A stretch of DNA of 64,000 bases, from contig NC_091674.1 of the NCBI RefSeq assembly GCF_042453785.1, forward strand, positions 3,712,001 through 3,776,000, read 5' to 3'. Below are positions 10,413 to 21,180 of the stretch, in pieces (the first letter of the stretch is position 1; the number at the start of each line of letters is the position of its first letter). The DNA comes from Malus domestica. Taxonomy: Eukaryota; Streptophyta; Magnoliopsida; Rosales; Rosaceae. Below the pieces are notes generated by a model, which saw only the letters and a list, made by a program, of their open reading frames with translations, did no database searches and was not told the DNA's origin. The position numbers were made by a program, and so were the translations under genes.

Positions 10413-10730
10413 ATATAAATCTTCCTGAAAGAAAGAGGATACAAAGGTGAAATTACGTACGTCACAGTATGGTTTATCATGATTTACAGTTTAATAACAT
10501 AGTATATCAGACATGCGGTGAAACATCGTTTCTCTTTGTTTAGGTACCAAATTAATGTTCCTAAAATCTATCTCACTAACCAGCAAAAGAAATATTTGAC
10601 CCCAAAAAAAAAAAAAAACCTGCAAAAGAAATAATATTTTAACAAATAAATAATTTGAAGGAAAATAGAGTATGCAAATCCTTTTTAAATGCATAACTAT
10701 AGAGGAACATATGGTAATGGTAGACAGGCC

Positions 10731-10930
10731 AGGAAAGGGATCCTCTCCGGATCCCTTCCTCCTAATCCACTAAGTTCGAGGATTCGGACCATTGAAATTT
10801 GATCCAACGGCTAAAGTTATTATTACTTTTAAAGTGGGTCTTTGTTTGTAGTCGTTGGGTCAAATTTCAATGGCCCGAATCTCTGGACTTAGTGGATTAG
10901 GAGGAAGGGATCCAGAGAGGAACCCTTTCC
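10731..10930. mobile_element. hAT-like MITE with 8-bp target duplication
   Basis: A 200-base element made almost entirely of two inverted arms of about 85-90 bases (left arm 'aaagggatcctctccggatc', right arm its imperfect complement) with a short loop. It is flanked by a perfect 8-base direct repeat, gacaggcc, at 10723-10730 and 10931-10938. An 8-bp duplication is characteristic of hAT transposons. Noncoding. Confidence 0.85.
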
Positions 10931-10938
10931 GACAGGCC

Positions 10939-12268
10939 ACAAGGGGAATATCAATCTGAATTTTTGCAAGTGAATTCTTACTATTTCTTCATCTCATGGT
11001 CACTGCCTGCAGTGTGTAAATTGTCATTGTTTTTAGAATTGAAATGAAGAGTGAAATCATTTAGGAGACTTGGATTTAAAATCCATTCGCCAATAAACTG
11101 ACTTGACAATTTAATTTCACTAGAATTTTTTACAACTTTCTTAGAAAATAAATAAAATCATACCTTGTAATGATAAAATTTCTTGGACAGCGAGCAATTA
11201 ATCCAATTATATGGAGGTAGTTAATGAGCAGACTTAGAGAAAAAAGTGGAGATACTGATCGAAAGAGAGAAGAACAAGTGAGGGAAGAAGGCAGCAGTTA
11301 CACGTTACAGGAATATTATATTTGTAGGGGAAGATAATTAATATGCATATGACGGTTGGCGAAACGATGTTTCATGTTTGCGGTTAAGTATGAACGTTAC
11401 AGTATAATTAGTATCACAGACACAGGTTTTTTTTTTTTTGTTTGTTAAAGTATCACAGATATAGTTGGAAGATGATCAATGTTAGGCTCGTAGGAAGATT
11501 ATTTTCAAATCTTGTGTATGAGTAGTATTAGGTTTGATTCTAGTAAAAAATAATTTCGAACCAAATTATTATGACTAGTCAATTGAGGCAACATTTTTTT
11601 TTAAATTTCTTTTTTTGTAGTGCCTGCATATTTCAACACCAAATGTTTATTGAAATTTCCAACAATATTTTGTCTTATGGTGTCTATATTCATGTTAGGT
11701 TTTTGATCGTCTTTCTTTCGACATTCACTGTACTATTTTATAGTGTTTTTAATTAATAAAGCATCTAATATTAAAAAAAAAATCAATTTATGTATAACAA
11801 TTAAATTGTACTAATGACGGCACAAATGGTGAGTGAAAATCTTCTGTTTAGTTTATGGCAGTGCCTTTCAAACACATTTTTTTAATCCCACATACTCTTG
11901 TTAATTTTTATTCATTGAGCTTCTTCAATTTATTCGATTTAATGACAAAAAATTCAAAGAAATATGAGAGGTAAAATGAGTGGATAACACCACCCTTATT
12001 TTATTTGTGTTTTGACTTTTTACAGTTCCGCTTAACCATAATTTGATGGAATCCTCTATTAAAATAGGTAGAAACGTTAGTGGAAGTTTTTCCATGTTCA
12101 TAATCAAGCTTTTGAATTTACAACCGATGAAAGTTCATCAACAGAAGGTAAGAAAGTTTGATCTTTGCTCAAACTAATTGTCCATCTAATTAATTACAAT
12201 CTCAAGTTGAAAAAGCACCAACTAATTGAAAAAAAGGAACAATGAAGAAGAAAATGTGTCAGATTGGG
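10939..12268. other. Intergenic, with SINE fragment
   Basis: AT-rich, no gene recognised. Positions about 11475-11590 match the SINE family of 3741-3904 in plus orientation, diverged (a 'taggtttgattctag' B-box-like core, then 'cgaaccaaattattatgactagtc'). The last 200 bases are the 3' flank of the next NHL gene. Confidence 0.5.
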
Positions 12269-13009
12269 TCAACTAATTAGTACTGGAACCGAGCACCTCA
12301 TAGGCCCTCCACTAATCCAACTTCCGAAACCATTTCTAGGCGATAATTCAACCTTCATATCCAAACACTGAGGGCTCATTACAACATGTTGTTCCCCCCA
12401 CCAACCAGTCTTATAAGTTGCCCAAACAAACATTTGCAAGTTAAAACGCACAGCTCCATCCTCACGTTGCCTACTCAGCATCTCATCCAAACCCCACTTC
12501 ATGATCACCACCGGCAGACCAAGGCGATGATAGTCCTCCTCCGACCCTGTCATCTTCGACGATATCTTCAAGCGAATCATTTTACTTTCCTTCAATCCCA
12601 ATTCAAACGGCTCCACAGAGCTTATCGCGACGAAATAATCTTTGTACGAAATCGAGCCCTTTACGTGGTTGAAACGAACCCATGTGACAAGATTAGGGTT
12701 CTCTACCGTAAGGGACATTTCCCAATTAGCCCCTAGGGTTGTGCTGGAGGTGTTAAATTTGGACATGAAGAGGGAATTGAGTTGGACATTTGGGGGTTGT
12801 GGAGCTAGGGACAAGGGCATGGAATTGCAAAAAATTGTGAAGGTTCCTAACATAAATATAATTAATAGAACATTGATGAGTTGGACAAGGACCAAACCGG
12901 CAATCCATCTAATAATAGCCTGAGAAGTGTTAGGGTTTGAAGAAGGGTTATTTGAAACGGGGAGTAGTGGCGTAGTGGCTGCGGGATGAGCTTTTGAATT
13001 AATTTCCAT
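12269..13009 (-). CDS. NHL (LEA_2) protein with PLLP tail motif, 246 aa
   Basis: Single-exon NHL gene, first of the closely related PLLP subgroup. The cytosolic tail of about 36 residues contains TTPLLPVSNNPS. The membrane span covers about residues 37-63 (GLVLVQLINVLLIIFMLGTFTIF). The LEA_2 domain starts near NVQLNSLFMSKFN and carries the motif VENPNLVTWVRF, then SISYKD, the segment GWWGEQHV, and the ending FGSWISGGPMRCSVPV shared with the next three paralogs. The start at 13009 is conserved in position with those paralogs. Upstream, a TATA-like box at 13090-13101 lies 80-90 bases away. Function is not known: it is a membrane-anchored LEA_2 protein, and the PLLP motif resembles dileucine sorting signals, so a tonoplast or endosomal location is possible (inference). 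Confidence 0.9.
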   Translation of the reverse strand: MEINSKAHPAATTPLLPVSNNPSSNPNTSQAIIRWIAGLVLVQLINVLLIIFMLGTFTIFCNSMPLSLAPQPPNVQLNSLFMSKFNTSSTTLGANWEMSLTVENPNLVTWVRFNHVKGSISYKDYFVAISSVEPFELGLKESKMIRLKISSKMTGSEEDYHRLGLPVVIMKWGLDEMLSRQREDGAVRFNLQMFVWATYKTGWWGEQHVVMSPQCLDMKVELSPRNGFGSWISGGPMRCSVPVLIS

Positions 13010-13089
13010 GGTTAATAGGAGTTAATCAAATCCTTGTAAGATCTTTGAGAGGAAGCGATTGATGCTTGAAGAAAATGGGTAAAGAAAGT

Positions 13090-13101
13090 TAATATATAAA
13101 A
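13090..13101 (-). promoter_or_regulatory. TATA-like core promoter of the NHL gene
   Basis: The minus strand reads TTTATATATTAACTTTC, 80-90 bases upstream of the ATG at 13009. The 'ATTAACTTT' part recurs at matching positions upstream of the paralogs at 16430, 19765 and 22475, which supports a conserved core promoter. Confidence 0.55.
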
Positions 13102-13439
13102 AAGAATGTAACGAAAACCGTTTAAGCTGCTATATTGTTAAAAATCTGAATACTATCAAAGACTGTTAAAAAACTGAATAACTAGACTCCAACAAACATG
13201 AGCACGAAGATTTCTACACATCATGAATTTGATCACGAATGAACTTGTTCATTAACTTGAATTGATACTGATTACTGATTAACGTTAATCAAATTCAGTT
13301 CAATTAAACTAACGATGCCAAATATATACACTAGTCTTCCTTTTTGGCAGGGAAAACTAGTTTTTTTTTTTAAATACAAAAATATTATTTACACTAATAG
13401 TGGAGATTTATCGTTATTAACTACATTGGAGAAGTAGCA

Positions 13440-13680
13440 GAGATGAACAATTATAAAACCAAGAAATTAAGTTTTACAGAGAGAAGAGAAAATAATGAAT
13501 GAAGGTTTTGTACTGACTTTACAATCTGTTTACAATAGCTATATATAGCTGACTAGAAGACCAGCTCCTAAGCTTTGAGTAACAAACTCTAACAAACTCT
13601 TTCAACGGACTATTACATCATTCAATCCTTTAAAACTATTTTGATGAGCTGGCAATGATGAGTTGGCAATGATATATTTT
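13440..13680 (-). mobile_element. Copia LTR-like relic
   Basis: Read on the minus strand, the block contains 'gagtttgttagagtttgtta', then 'agctatatatagctattg' and a 'cattattttctcttctctctg' tract. This is the order of a short Copia LTR (U3, TATA, transcribed CT-rich leader). No partner LTR or clear target duplication was found. A diverged minus-strand SINE fragment follows at about 13725-13815. Confidence 0.4.
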
Positions 13681-13815
13681 GATAAGCTACACAATAAGCT
13701 AGTCATAAATTTGGAATCTAACTCGTCATCTACAAGGTTCAAACCTAAGACCTTCCATTTAATAATTAATAGTGAAGAAAAATATTACTAGACTATAATA
13801 TTAAGTGACAAGAAA

Positions 13816-14701
13816 ACTAGCTAAGAGAAATCATATGGTTTTGAAAGACCGCTCGCGTTATTAGCGCATGCATATGTTATATTATGTGCGATTATATACT
13901 TTTCTTAAGGAAAATGTATGCTATAGCCTATATATGCAATAAGATAACGAATACGTACAAGAGGTAGATACTACAAAAAGAGAGAGATTCTGAAGAAATA
14001 AAAATATTGTAGAAGCTGCCAAATGAGGTTGAATGAAAATGCATGTTGTCATAACTGCAGAAGAAGACCCAAATTAACCCATTTAACTTGGGACCAATAA
14101 TTGGAATGGCTTCTCCCGAGGATAGGAGGCGTAAGCGAACAACAAATGTGTTTGCAAGTGCTGGTAGTAGCCAAAGAGGAGTTGGAATGGTGAATTCGAA
14201 GGAAGATTTGTGATCTCCTTTACGAGACGAAGGAGACCAGTCTCGAGGGGTCTCCCGGGTTGCTATGAAACTCATATGTTGGCATTGTTTAAGGCATTAA
14301 GAGTACTTGATAGTTCATGATTTGTCAATGTAGAATAGGCTCCACACCTCTAACGTGGTGGTGTTACTTGAGAAAGAAAAAAAATTATGTAGATGATACA
14401 CATATTTAAAGCGGCAGTTATGCAACATTTTGGAGAAATCTGTAACGTCAAAAATCACTTTGAACTCTTCCAAAAATAAATCCAAACAAATTAACCCTAA
14501 AAGTGTTTTGAGTTAGAAAATTACGTGAAGTACTTCTTAGAAGAAAGTCATTTCAAATACTTTTCCCATTAGAAATTGAGTTTTTATAAAAAATAAATTA
14601 CGTGCTTCGCTTGAAGGCAGAATCTAAAAAGCATTTCTGCAAGTCAGCTGTGCTTTGTGAGGGACTTAGATTGGTTGCTATTAATTACTTACATCCTTAT
14701 T
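13816..14701. other. Intergenic, unassigned 115-codon frame
   Basis: No recognised gene. A minus-strand frame at 13928-14275 starts with a Ser/Arg/Lys-rich segment and ends in a hydrophobic tail, but it has no family resemblance I can name and lies in AT-rich repeat-bearing DNA. I do not call it a gene. Confidence 0.4.
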
Positions 14702-14863
14702 TTAAAGAGAGCTTTAACGAAAAAATTTCGGTACTGTTCATTTTAACGAAAAACCATATTTTTACACTAAAAAGTCAATACTGGTACTATTCACTCTACC
14801 CTTTATTTTGTCCTTATCGTTAAAATTCAAAGCTTTCAAGCTATTTTCATTAGTTTTCCTTAA
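14702..14863. mobile_element. MITE with TTAAGGGAAC-type ends, copy 2
   Basis: Second copy of the 1684-1843 family: 'gctttaacgaaaaaatttcgg', then 'tactgttcattttaacgaaa' and the shared 'tattcactctaccctttatt' core, ending in 'cattagttttccttaa'. Noncoding; target duplication unclear. Confidence 0.6.
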
Positions 14864-15407
14864 TTTTAATTTGCTTTGATTTTTGTTGTTGATGAAATTT
14901 TTTTATTTTTTATTTTTTAAGTAAAACGATATTTTGTTGTTGATGATGAAATTTAACTAGCAAATTGATAACACAGATTTTTTTTTTACTAGCGAATTGT
15001 TCTCGTGCCGATCCGGCAGGGTCGGTGTACACTAGCCTCTATTCATATGCCTTCTACTTCTTCGGTACAGGTTCCAATTAGAAGAAAATTAAGGATTCAT
15101 CTCAATGAATAATTGGATAAATTATCGTTTGACCTCTTGAGTGTTGAATCTAATTCTTCGAATTACATTTTTGGTAAATTAATCTCATGAACTATTTGAA
15201 ATCAGTCAATTAATCCCTCCTCATGGTCAGATTTGATGAAATTTCAGCAACTTTTCCGTTAAATACTAACACGACTTTACCCTTAAGAGTGCATCTTGTG
15301 TTGGTCATGTGCCAGTATTTGACAGCAAAATGGATGAAATTTTATCAAATCTAAGAATGAGGGATTAATTGGCTAATTTCAAATAGTTATGGGAGATAAT
15401 TTACAAA

Positions 15408-16181
15408 GAGAATTGCCAGAGCCACCCCACAACCTTATTTACCCACCCCATCTTATAATCTTACCCCTCATAAAAAGTTAAAAAAATTAAAACACTCTTT
15501 TCTCACCCACCATATTCCTAAAATGTCCATTAATTTAACTATTTTTCAAAAATTAAAAACTAGTATGTTTCTAATGATTCTTTAAAAGAGTGTCGATATT
15601 AAATCATAGCAAACTGTGAAAGATCTGAACATAAACATGGCTGCCTTGCACTGAAGAAGAACAAAAGTACAAACACCAACCTCTGAACTTAAATTGGAAT
15701 TACTCTCTCCTTTCAAAATACCGTCCAAAATCATAGGAAACTCAGTGCCAGTTTTAGGTTCCACTGCATGTGTTCTCCAGTTCAAGATGGGAATTGGTAG
15801 TCCTGCACATCTGTAATGCCCAACCTCACAAGGCCTTTAATCCATGATGTCCGTATTCTCCAATGGAACAACTAGTACATTTGAAGATCTGGTGGTAATT
15901 AACAAAGAAGAAGGTTTGTAATCAACATTAAAAATAAAACCAATTGGGTAATTTTCCACTTTAATCCACTCCCTCATGAAGGGTTTAAGACTTACAAGCT
16001 GCCAAAGAAAGCCAATGCGTTCTCTTCGTGTCTTTAATTTTTTTCTTTTGGCTATAAAATATTTAGGATTAATTTTTATTAGGGCTTTAGAAGTCATTTT
16101 ACAAAAGGTTAAATGTGTCAATAAATTTTTCATCAAAATGTGGGTGGGAAAAATAGGAGTGAGGTGGGTATAACAGCTCTC
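15408..16181. mobile_element. Pack-type TIR transposon carrying a gene fragment
   Basis: A 774-base element. The left end GAGAATTGCCAGAGCCACCC and the reverse-complemented right end GAGAGCTGTTATACCCACC are imperfect terminal inverted repeats of about 45 bases. The flanks carry an 8-base direct repeat, tttacaaa (15400-15407 and 16182-16189). The interior holds a host-gene exon (15681-15888, minus strand) and no transposase, so it is a non-autonomous gene-capturing element of hAT or Mutator type. Confidence 0.75.
15681..15888 (-). pseudogene. Captured exon of a FAP2-like (chalcone-isomerase-fold) gene
   Basis: The minus strand encodes SSNVLVVPLENTDIMD, a stop, then RPCEVGHYRCAGLPIPILNW and HAVEPKTGTEFPMILDGIL, ending ESNSNLSSE. 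I recognise this as the region of plant fatty-acid-binding protein 2, a chalcone-isomerase-fold plastid protein, around the 'EPKTGTEFP...ESNS' strand. The exon is bounded by an acceptor-like ccaccag and a donor-like GAG|gttggt, so intronic flanks came along: the capture was from genomic DNA, not from a processed mRNA. A short internal deletion relative to the family creates the TAA stop. It covers only a small part of the parent protein and cannot make a working one. Confidence 0.7.
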
Positions 16182-16429
16182 TTTACAAAAAAAAAAAGTT
16201 CAAAAAATCAATTTCAACTAAGATAATAATTTAGGAAGTCAAACGGCAGTTTGCTCTTGACAATTTGCAATTGCAAAATCCTTCTCCATCGAACCATTAC
16301 ATTACAACCTCTAATTAAAAAGCTAAATCTGGCCTGCCTGCTTTTGCCACCTTAAGAAAAAACAAAAAATAAAAAATAAATAAATAAAATAAAATCCTAT
16401 TTAGGCTATTTGATTAAGAAAAGTCTGAT

Positions 16430-17140
16430 TTAGTCAATTAGCACGGGAACCGAGCACATCGTAGGCCCTCCACTAATCCAGCTTCCGAACCCTACTTTAG
16501 GCAAGAAACCAACCCTCAAAGCCAAACATTGAGGGTTCATTATAACAAATTGTGTTCCCCACCAACCAGTCTTGTACGTAGCCCAAGCAAACATTTCCAT
16601 GCTTAATTCCACAGCCCCATCTTCACGTTGCCTTTTGACCTCGTCCAACACCCATTCCTCCACAACTGGTTGATCATCATCTTCTAACCCCGTTGTCGAT
16701 ATCTTTACGCGCATCGTTCTTTGCTGCTTCAATCCCAACACAAATGGCTCCAACGAGTATGTCAGGATGACGTTATCTTTGTACGAAATTGAACCATCTA
16801 AGCGATTAAAGCGCACCCATGAAACCAGATTAGGGTTCTCTATTGTGAAGGTTACGTCAAAGTTGGCACCTAGCATTCCTCTTGAGATGTTAAGTTTGGA
16901 CATGAAGAGCGAGTTGAGTCGGATTTTTGGGGGTTGTGGAACGAGGGATGTGGCCATGACGATGCATATCAAGGTGACTATCCCTAATGCGAATAACAAA
17001 ACACGGTGAACAAGTACCAATTTTGATGCCCATCTCGATGTAATAGGCTGCGATATGTAGGGGTTTGAACTCGAAGGGCTGTGTGAAACTGGCAGCAGCG
17101 GAATGGTGACTGAGCGCTGCGCTGTTTTACTAATCCCCAT
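16430..17140 (-). CDS. NHL (LEA_2) protein with PLLP tail motif, 236 aa
   Basis: Single-exon paralog of the 12269-13009 gene. The tail carries VTIPLLPVSHSPSSS. The membrane span lies at about residues 38-64 (SKLVLVHRVLLFALGIVTLICIVMA). The LEA_2 domain begins KIRLNSLFMSKLN and includes IENPNLVSWVRF, SISYKD and GWWGTQFV, with the conserved ending FGSWISGGPTMCSVPV. The family NPN motif is intact. The start at 17140 aligns with those of the sisters. The upstream block at 17246-17257 matches the conserved core promoter. No lesions. It is likely an extracytosolic LEA_2 domain on a single anchor; biological role unassigned. Confidence 0.9.
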   Translation of the reverse strand: MGISKTAQRSVTIPLLPVSHSPSSSNPYISQPITSRWASKLVLVHRVLLFALGIVTLICIVMATSLVPQPPKIRLNSLFMSKLNISRGMLGANFDVTFTIENPNLVSWVRFNRLDGSISYKDNVILTYSLEPFVLGLKQQRTMRVKISTTGLEDDDQPVVEEWVLDEVKRQREDGAVELSMEMFAWATYKTGWWGTQFVIMNPQCLALRVGFLPKVGFGSWISGGPTMCSVPVLID

Positions 17141-17245
17141 GGGTAATAGAAGTTTATGCTTGTAATATAATGTAGGCGGTTACTAGGGATTTTTTCAGAG
17201 AAAGAGAGATGGGATTTGATGAAGAAATGAGCCGGGGAAGGAAAG

Positions 17246-17257
17246 TTAATATAAGGG
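17246..17257 (-). promoter_or_regulatory. TATA-like core promoter of the NHL gene
   Basis: The minus strand reads CCCTTATATTAACTTTCC, about 105-115 bases upstream of the ATG at 17140. The 'ATTAACTTT' element is shared with three paralogs. Confidence 0.5.
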
Positions 17258-17683
17258 AGAAAAGGAAACTAAATAACTACTAGATAGAAGAGGTCGTTAT
17301 AAACTGAAATTAATTCGAACCAAAATTTACCAAAAGGGAGTAACAAATAACTAGAGGAATTTCCACACATCAGTCATTTGATAACAAATAAAATGATTAA
17401 CTGCGCTACATGTCTCGAAGTAGAAGGTTGCTGAAATATTGTTGATCCACCTACTTCATTATATATGAGATAAAATCTTACCAATATATTTTTACATGAC
17501 CTGATCAGTTGTAAACGATGATATAAATTTAAACACTTTACATACGAAAGATCTGCGCATATGAAGTACAAGCTATAACCAATGTTTTAAAAATCACTAG
17601 GCAATAGTTGGACAGTGTGAAGGTCTAGCGTTTATGGGTCTAGGCAGTTTTTTTGTTTTAATGAAAGTTATTGTACAACTATT

Positions 17684-18873
17684 ATCCTAAAAATTATACA
17701 GCCTATGTGGCATGCAGGTCGAGTAACTAAGGAGCTAACTATGTCCTTTGGTGATACCCTATTGCACTCGATCCGGCGAATGTGTTGAATGCGATGGATG
17801 TGGTGTAATGCGCTTCTGATTCCTGAATCGAGCGATTTCGACTGAGGAAGTAACATTCTCAGCCTTGGATTCTGTAATTTGAAAGCAAGGTTATGCAAAT
17901 CAGTGTGAAGTTCTGGATCTTATGCACCGAATTCGGTGGCCTTGATTATATTGGTAAGAATATAAGTCCACCAAACTATATCAAACTATAGGGACAAGGA
18001 TACTCAAAGAAAATGAGTGTTTTAATTGTAAAAGTGATTCGACTGTCTGAATGCCAAACTCTGAAAGTGACTTGAGAATATCCAATTATAAAACGCTCAA
18101 CTTCTCCAAGAAGGCTAATGAAGTGATATTTTTTAGCAAGAGAACCAAAGACTCTTTACCGACGGAGACTTGAGATAGTTAACCCGTCAAACTTGAAAAA
18201 CTCGCCCTCTAACTAGACAGTCGAGACTCTTAAGCTAAACTGGTCCTACAACTCTGGCCTCATCTATCCGGACAGTCACCTTTGCTAGTTACCTTCGAAA
18301 ACCTCGTTTAACCATGCAATGGTCATCCAACGGCTGTAGTTAGTAAAGTAGTTAGTGTTTTTTTTTTTTTCTCTCAAAAGGGATGAGAGGGTTTGCGAGC
18401 GTTGGTTTGTGTGTTGCGTTGAAGGTCTTGTCCACGTTACAAACCTTCTTGTATTTATATGAGCAAATTTCTTTGACCCGAACAAGGGTTTATCTAACAA
18501 CATTTGGAATTATCTCCATGAATAGTTTTTCCACCGGAATTCTACCGTTATCAAGCATCAATGCATTCTACTCGAACTAGGAATTTGAACCTAGTCCTTT
18601 CTCGTGATTAATTAATTCATTCCTCACCCAGCCACAAGTTTTGACCCTTACACAATTCAATCCAACGCTTATCAAAACCATCGTAAGTCCTACTCTAACC
18701 AGGACTCGATCGAATCGTGATCCATTCCTGATCACTACCAATCTCAATTCCTCTAGGACTCAGTTGAGTCACCAACATCTAGCCATTGGGCCAAATATTT
18801 CACCATTGAGCCGAGGTTCGCAGTCTTGTCTGTAGGCTAAACTCCTTCTCGACCCAAATTTGGGATTTCAAGC
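17684..18873 (-). mobile_element. Ancient family-B LTR relic
   Basis: A strongly diverged copy of the LTR family of 25106-26130 in minus orientation. Near its left end are 'atcctaaaaattatacagcc' and 'tatgtggcatgcaggtcgag', matching the 4023 copy. Its right end has 'gagccgagg' and 'aagcctaaaca', which correspond to the family's TGTTTAG terminus. The middle is heavily altered. No target duplication can be recognised. Confidence 0.45.
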
Positions 18874-19617
18874 CTAAACAATAATGTATAAATTAAGGGT
18901 CTACTTATATTTAAAAAATAAAAAAAATAAAAAAAATATGCTTGTATTTGTAAATATAAAATGCAAATGAAAGGATATATAAATTATAAAGTATACAAGC
19001 TTCTAATGTTAAGAGTTGATCAACCACCTTATGAGTGGTAGTTTTTATGTTTCCTATGGTTTTGTGCGCATGATAAAGAACTATGAGAAGGAAACTCAAT
19101 TTTTGTAGAAGGTGACTCATAGCAATACTGCTTTTCGAGAATTACAAGATCATTAAAAGGGTGATGTGGTCTTTATCTTGTGGTGCCTTTACAGATAGTT
19201 CTACAACTTGCACAGTTTAGTCCTCATGAGTGTTATCTTTCATGTTGGTTGGAAGTGAGTTTTCCGTAGCTAATTGTATCGTATTCCTAATGAATTTTTA
19301 ATTGTGAAGTTGTGGTGCTTCTTTTGGCATGTTTGACCTCTTGATTATGTTTGGGATGACTTGTTAATTTGTATGTTTATTAGATGTTTGTGTATGAGTT
19401 TTTGAATCATCAGCAGTTATTGTATGTATGAAAATGCAAGAAGAATTAAAAGTTGATCAATTGGTTAGCTCTACTGTTTAAGGATCTTACGTTTATTTTC
19501 TCTGTGTAGGGAAACTTGGTTAAATTAGTCCCTAATTAACTATATATGTACAAAGTATAGAAACAAATGTTCAATAAATTCTTTTTTTTTTCCCTCAACA
19601 CTTGTAGGATTCTTTCA
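18874..19617. other. Intergenic, nothing recognised
   Basis: AT-rich; no gene, RNA or mobile-element end visible. Confidence 0.5.
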
Positions 19618-19764
19618 ACATATACACATGGTTAAGATTAAAGAAGGTTTATTTTCAACATTGATACGTACGTTCATGATTTACAAGAATATTCTACGTC
19701 CATCAGATTGTACAATCTCAACCTATACCCTAGTACTAACTAAAAAAACAAATTTCCGATTTAA

Positions 19765-20454
19765 TCAACTAGCATACGAACCAGTTGAGAAAGTCATTGG
19801 CCCTCCGCTAATCCAGCTACCAAACCCAACTTTAGGTAAGAAGCTAACTCTTAAATTCAAACACTGAGTCTCCATCGTAACATTTTGTGTTCCCCACCAA
19901 CCATTACCATACGTAGCCCATGCAAACAAATGCATGTTAAAATTCATAGCACCATCTTCTTGTTGCCTTTTGATCTCTTCAAACAGCACCGGCCGACCTT
20001 CGTGTGACACGGTTGTAGAAAACTTCACCCGCAACCTTTTATGTTCCTTCAGTCCCAATTCAAATGGACCAACATGGAATTTCGAGAGGGGATTATCTTC
20101 ATATGAAATTGAACCTTCTATGCTCTTAAATTGAACCCACGAAACAAGATTAGGGTTCTCTATTGTGAAGGCTACATCCCAATTTACCCCAAGTGATGTG
20201 TTTGAGACGTCAAGCTTGGACACGAAAAGTGAGTCAATTCGGATTTTGGGGGATTCTGAAATTATGGACGTGTACATGAACACACATAGCAATGTGAATG
20301 TACCTAATGCAAGTAATAAAGCGCGGTGGACAAGTACTAATTTCGCAACACAACGTGACGTGATAGAATCTGATATAATGGGGTTTGAAGGGTTGTTTGA
20401 AATTGGGAGCAATGGCATTGTGGCTGAGTGGTCAGCTTTTGCAGTATTTTCCAT
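19765..20454 (-). CDS. NHL (LEA_2) protein with PLLP tail motif, 229 aa
   Basis: Single-exon NHL paralog in unit A of a tandem duplication. The tail has TMPLLPISNNPS. The membrane span is at about residues 36-62 (KLVLVHRALLLALGTFTLLCVFM). The LEA_2 domain begins KIRIDSLFVSKLDVS, with IENPNLVSWVQF, SISYED and GWWGTQNV, and ends FGSWISGGPMTFSTGSYAS. That C-terminus differs from the CSVPV ending of the older paralogs and has lost its cysteine: MTF here versus MIC in the 22475 sister. Relative to that sister it also lacks four residues before FEEIKRQ, from a 12-base difference. Reading frame intact. Very likely expressed if the conserved upstream promoter block works. Confidence 0.86.
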   Translation of the reverse strand: MENTAKADHSATMPLLPISNNPSNPIISDSITSRCVAKLVLVHRALLLALGTFTLLCVFMYTSIISESPKIRIDSLFVSKLDVSNTSLGVNWDVAFTIENPNLVSWVQFKSIEGSISYEDNPLSKFHVGPFELGLKEHKRLRVKFSTTVSHEGRPVLFEEIKRQQEDGAMNFNMHLFAWATYGNGWWGTQNVTMETQCLNLRVSFLPKVGFGSWISGGPMTFSTGSYAS

Positions 20455-20521
20455 GTTGGTTCTTGTTAGGAATTTTTTTTTTTGTAAGAAAGAGAGATGT
20501 GAGTGAACAAATGAGTAAAAA

Positions 20522-20536
20522 AAGTTAATTTAAAAG
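20522..20536 (-). promoter_or_regulatory. Core-promoter block of the NHL gene (weak TATA)
   Basis: The minus strand reads CTCCCTTTTAAATTAACTTT, 70-80 bases upstream of the ATG at 20454. The surrounding bases match the older paralogs, but the TATA core has become TTTTAAAT. Confidence 0.45.
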
Positions 20537-20929
20537 GGAGAAGATAAAACTGAATACCTACTAGAGTAAGGTGGACATAACCTGAATAACGACTAAATTG
20601 AGATGGGAATAAAGAAATGTGTGGAGACAATTTGTGATGTGTGGTCGTTATTACCTGAAGTTAATTGCAAACTGAAATTTGCTAAAAAAGAGTAACGAAT
20701 AACTATTATAACAAAAAAAAATAACTACTAGAATTTCTAAACATTGTTAATTGTTAATTACTTAATTAAGAACAATTAACTCAACTATATAATTTTCTCT
20801 AAACGCTAAAATAAAACAAAAATAAATTCATGCACGTTAAAGCACATTACCCTCCCATGTATTGAAAACAATAAATACACGAGAAAAATAAAATAGGATA
20901 CCAAATTACGGTGAGACTACATATAAGCT

Positions 20930-21180
20930 CTACAAGTTATTAGAAGTACCTAACTTCCCATCAAATTAGAACAAAGATATCACACATGCCCAACTTACTA
21001 AGCAAGTTGGTGAACACTACTAAAAATAGCTTTAGTAAGCATATTCAACTAGATGATCTCTAGTCCACACGAAAGGAATAGTAATAGCCTCATCATCTAA
21101 CTTCTTAATACAATGACGATTGATCAATCTACATGCTTTGTACCAAGAGTGATTTTCATTCCGATCAAATCGGAAACAAG
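20930..21180 (-). mobile_element. Copia-like relic in unit A
   Basis: Contains 'cccatcaaattagaacaaag', 'cacatgcccaacttac' and 'gtccacacgaaaggaatag'. This word order is typical of the reverse complement of the RNase H end and downstream region of plant Copia elements. No open frame remains. The same relic recurs at about 23815-24060. Confidence 0.4.

Noticed and set aside
13928-14275. 115-codon minus-strand frame
   Set aside because: No family, no conservation evidence and a hydrophobic AT-rich end; insufficient to call a gene.
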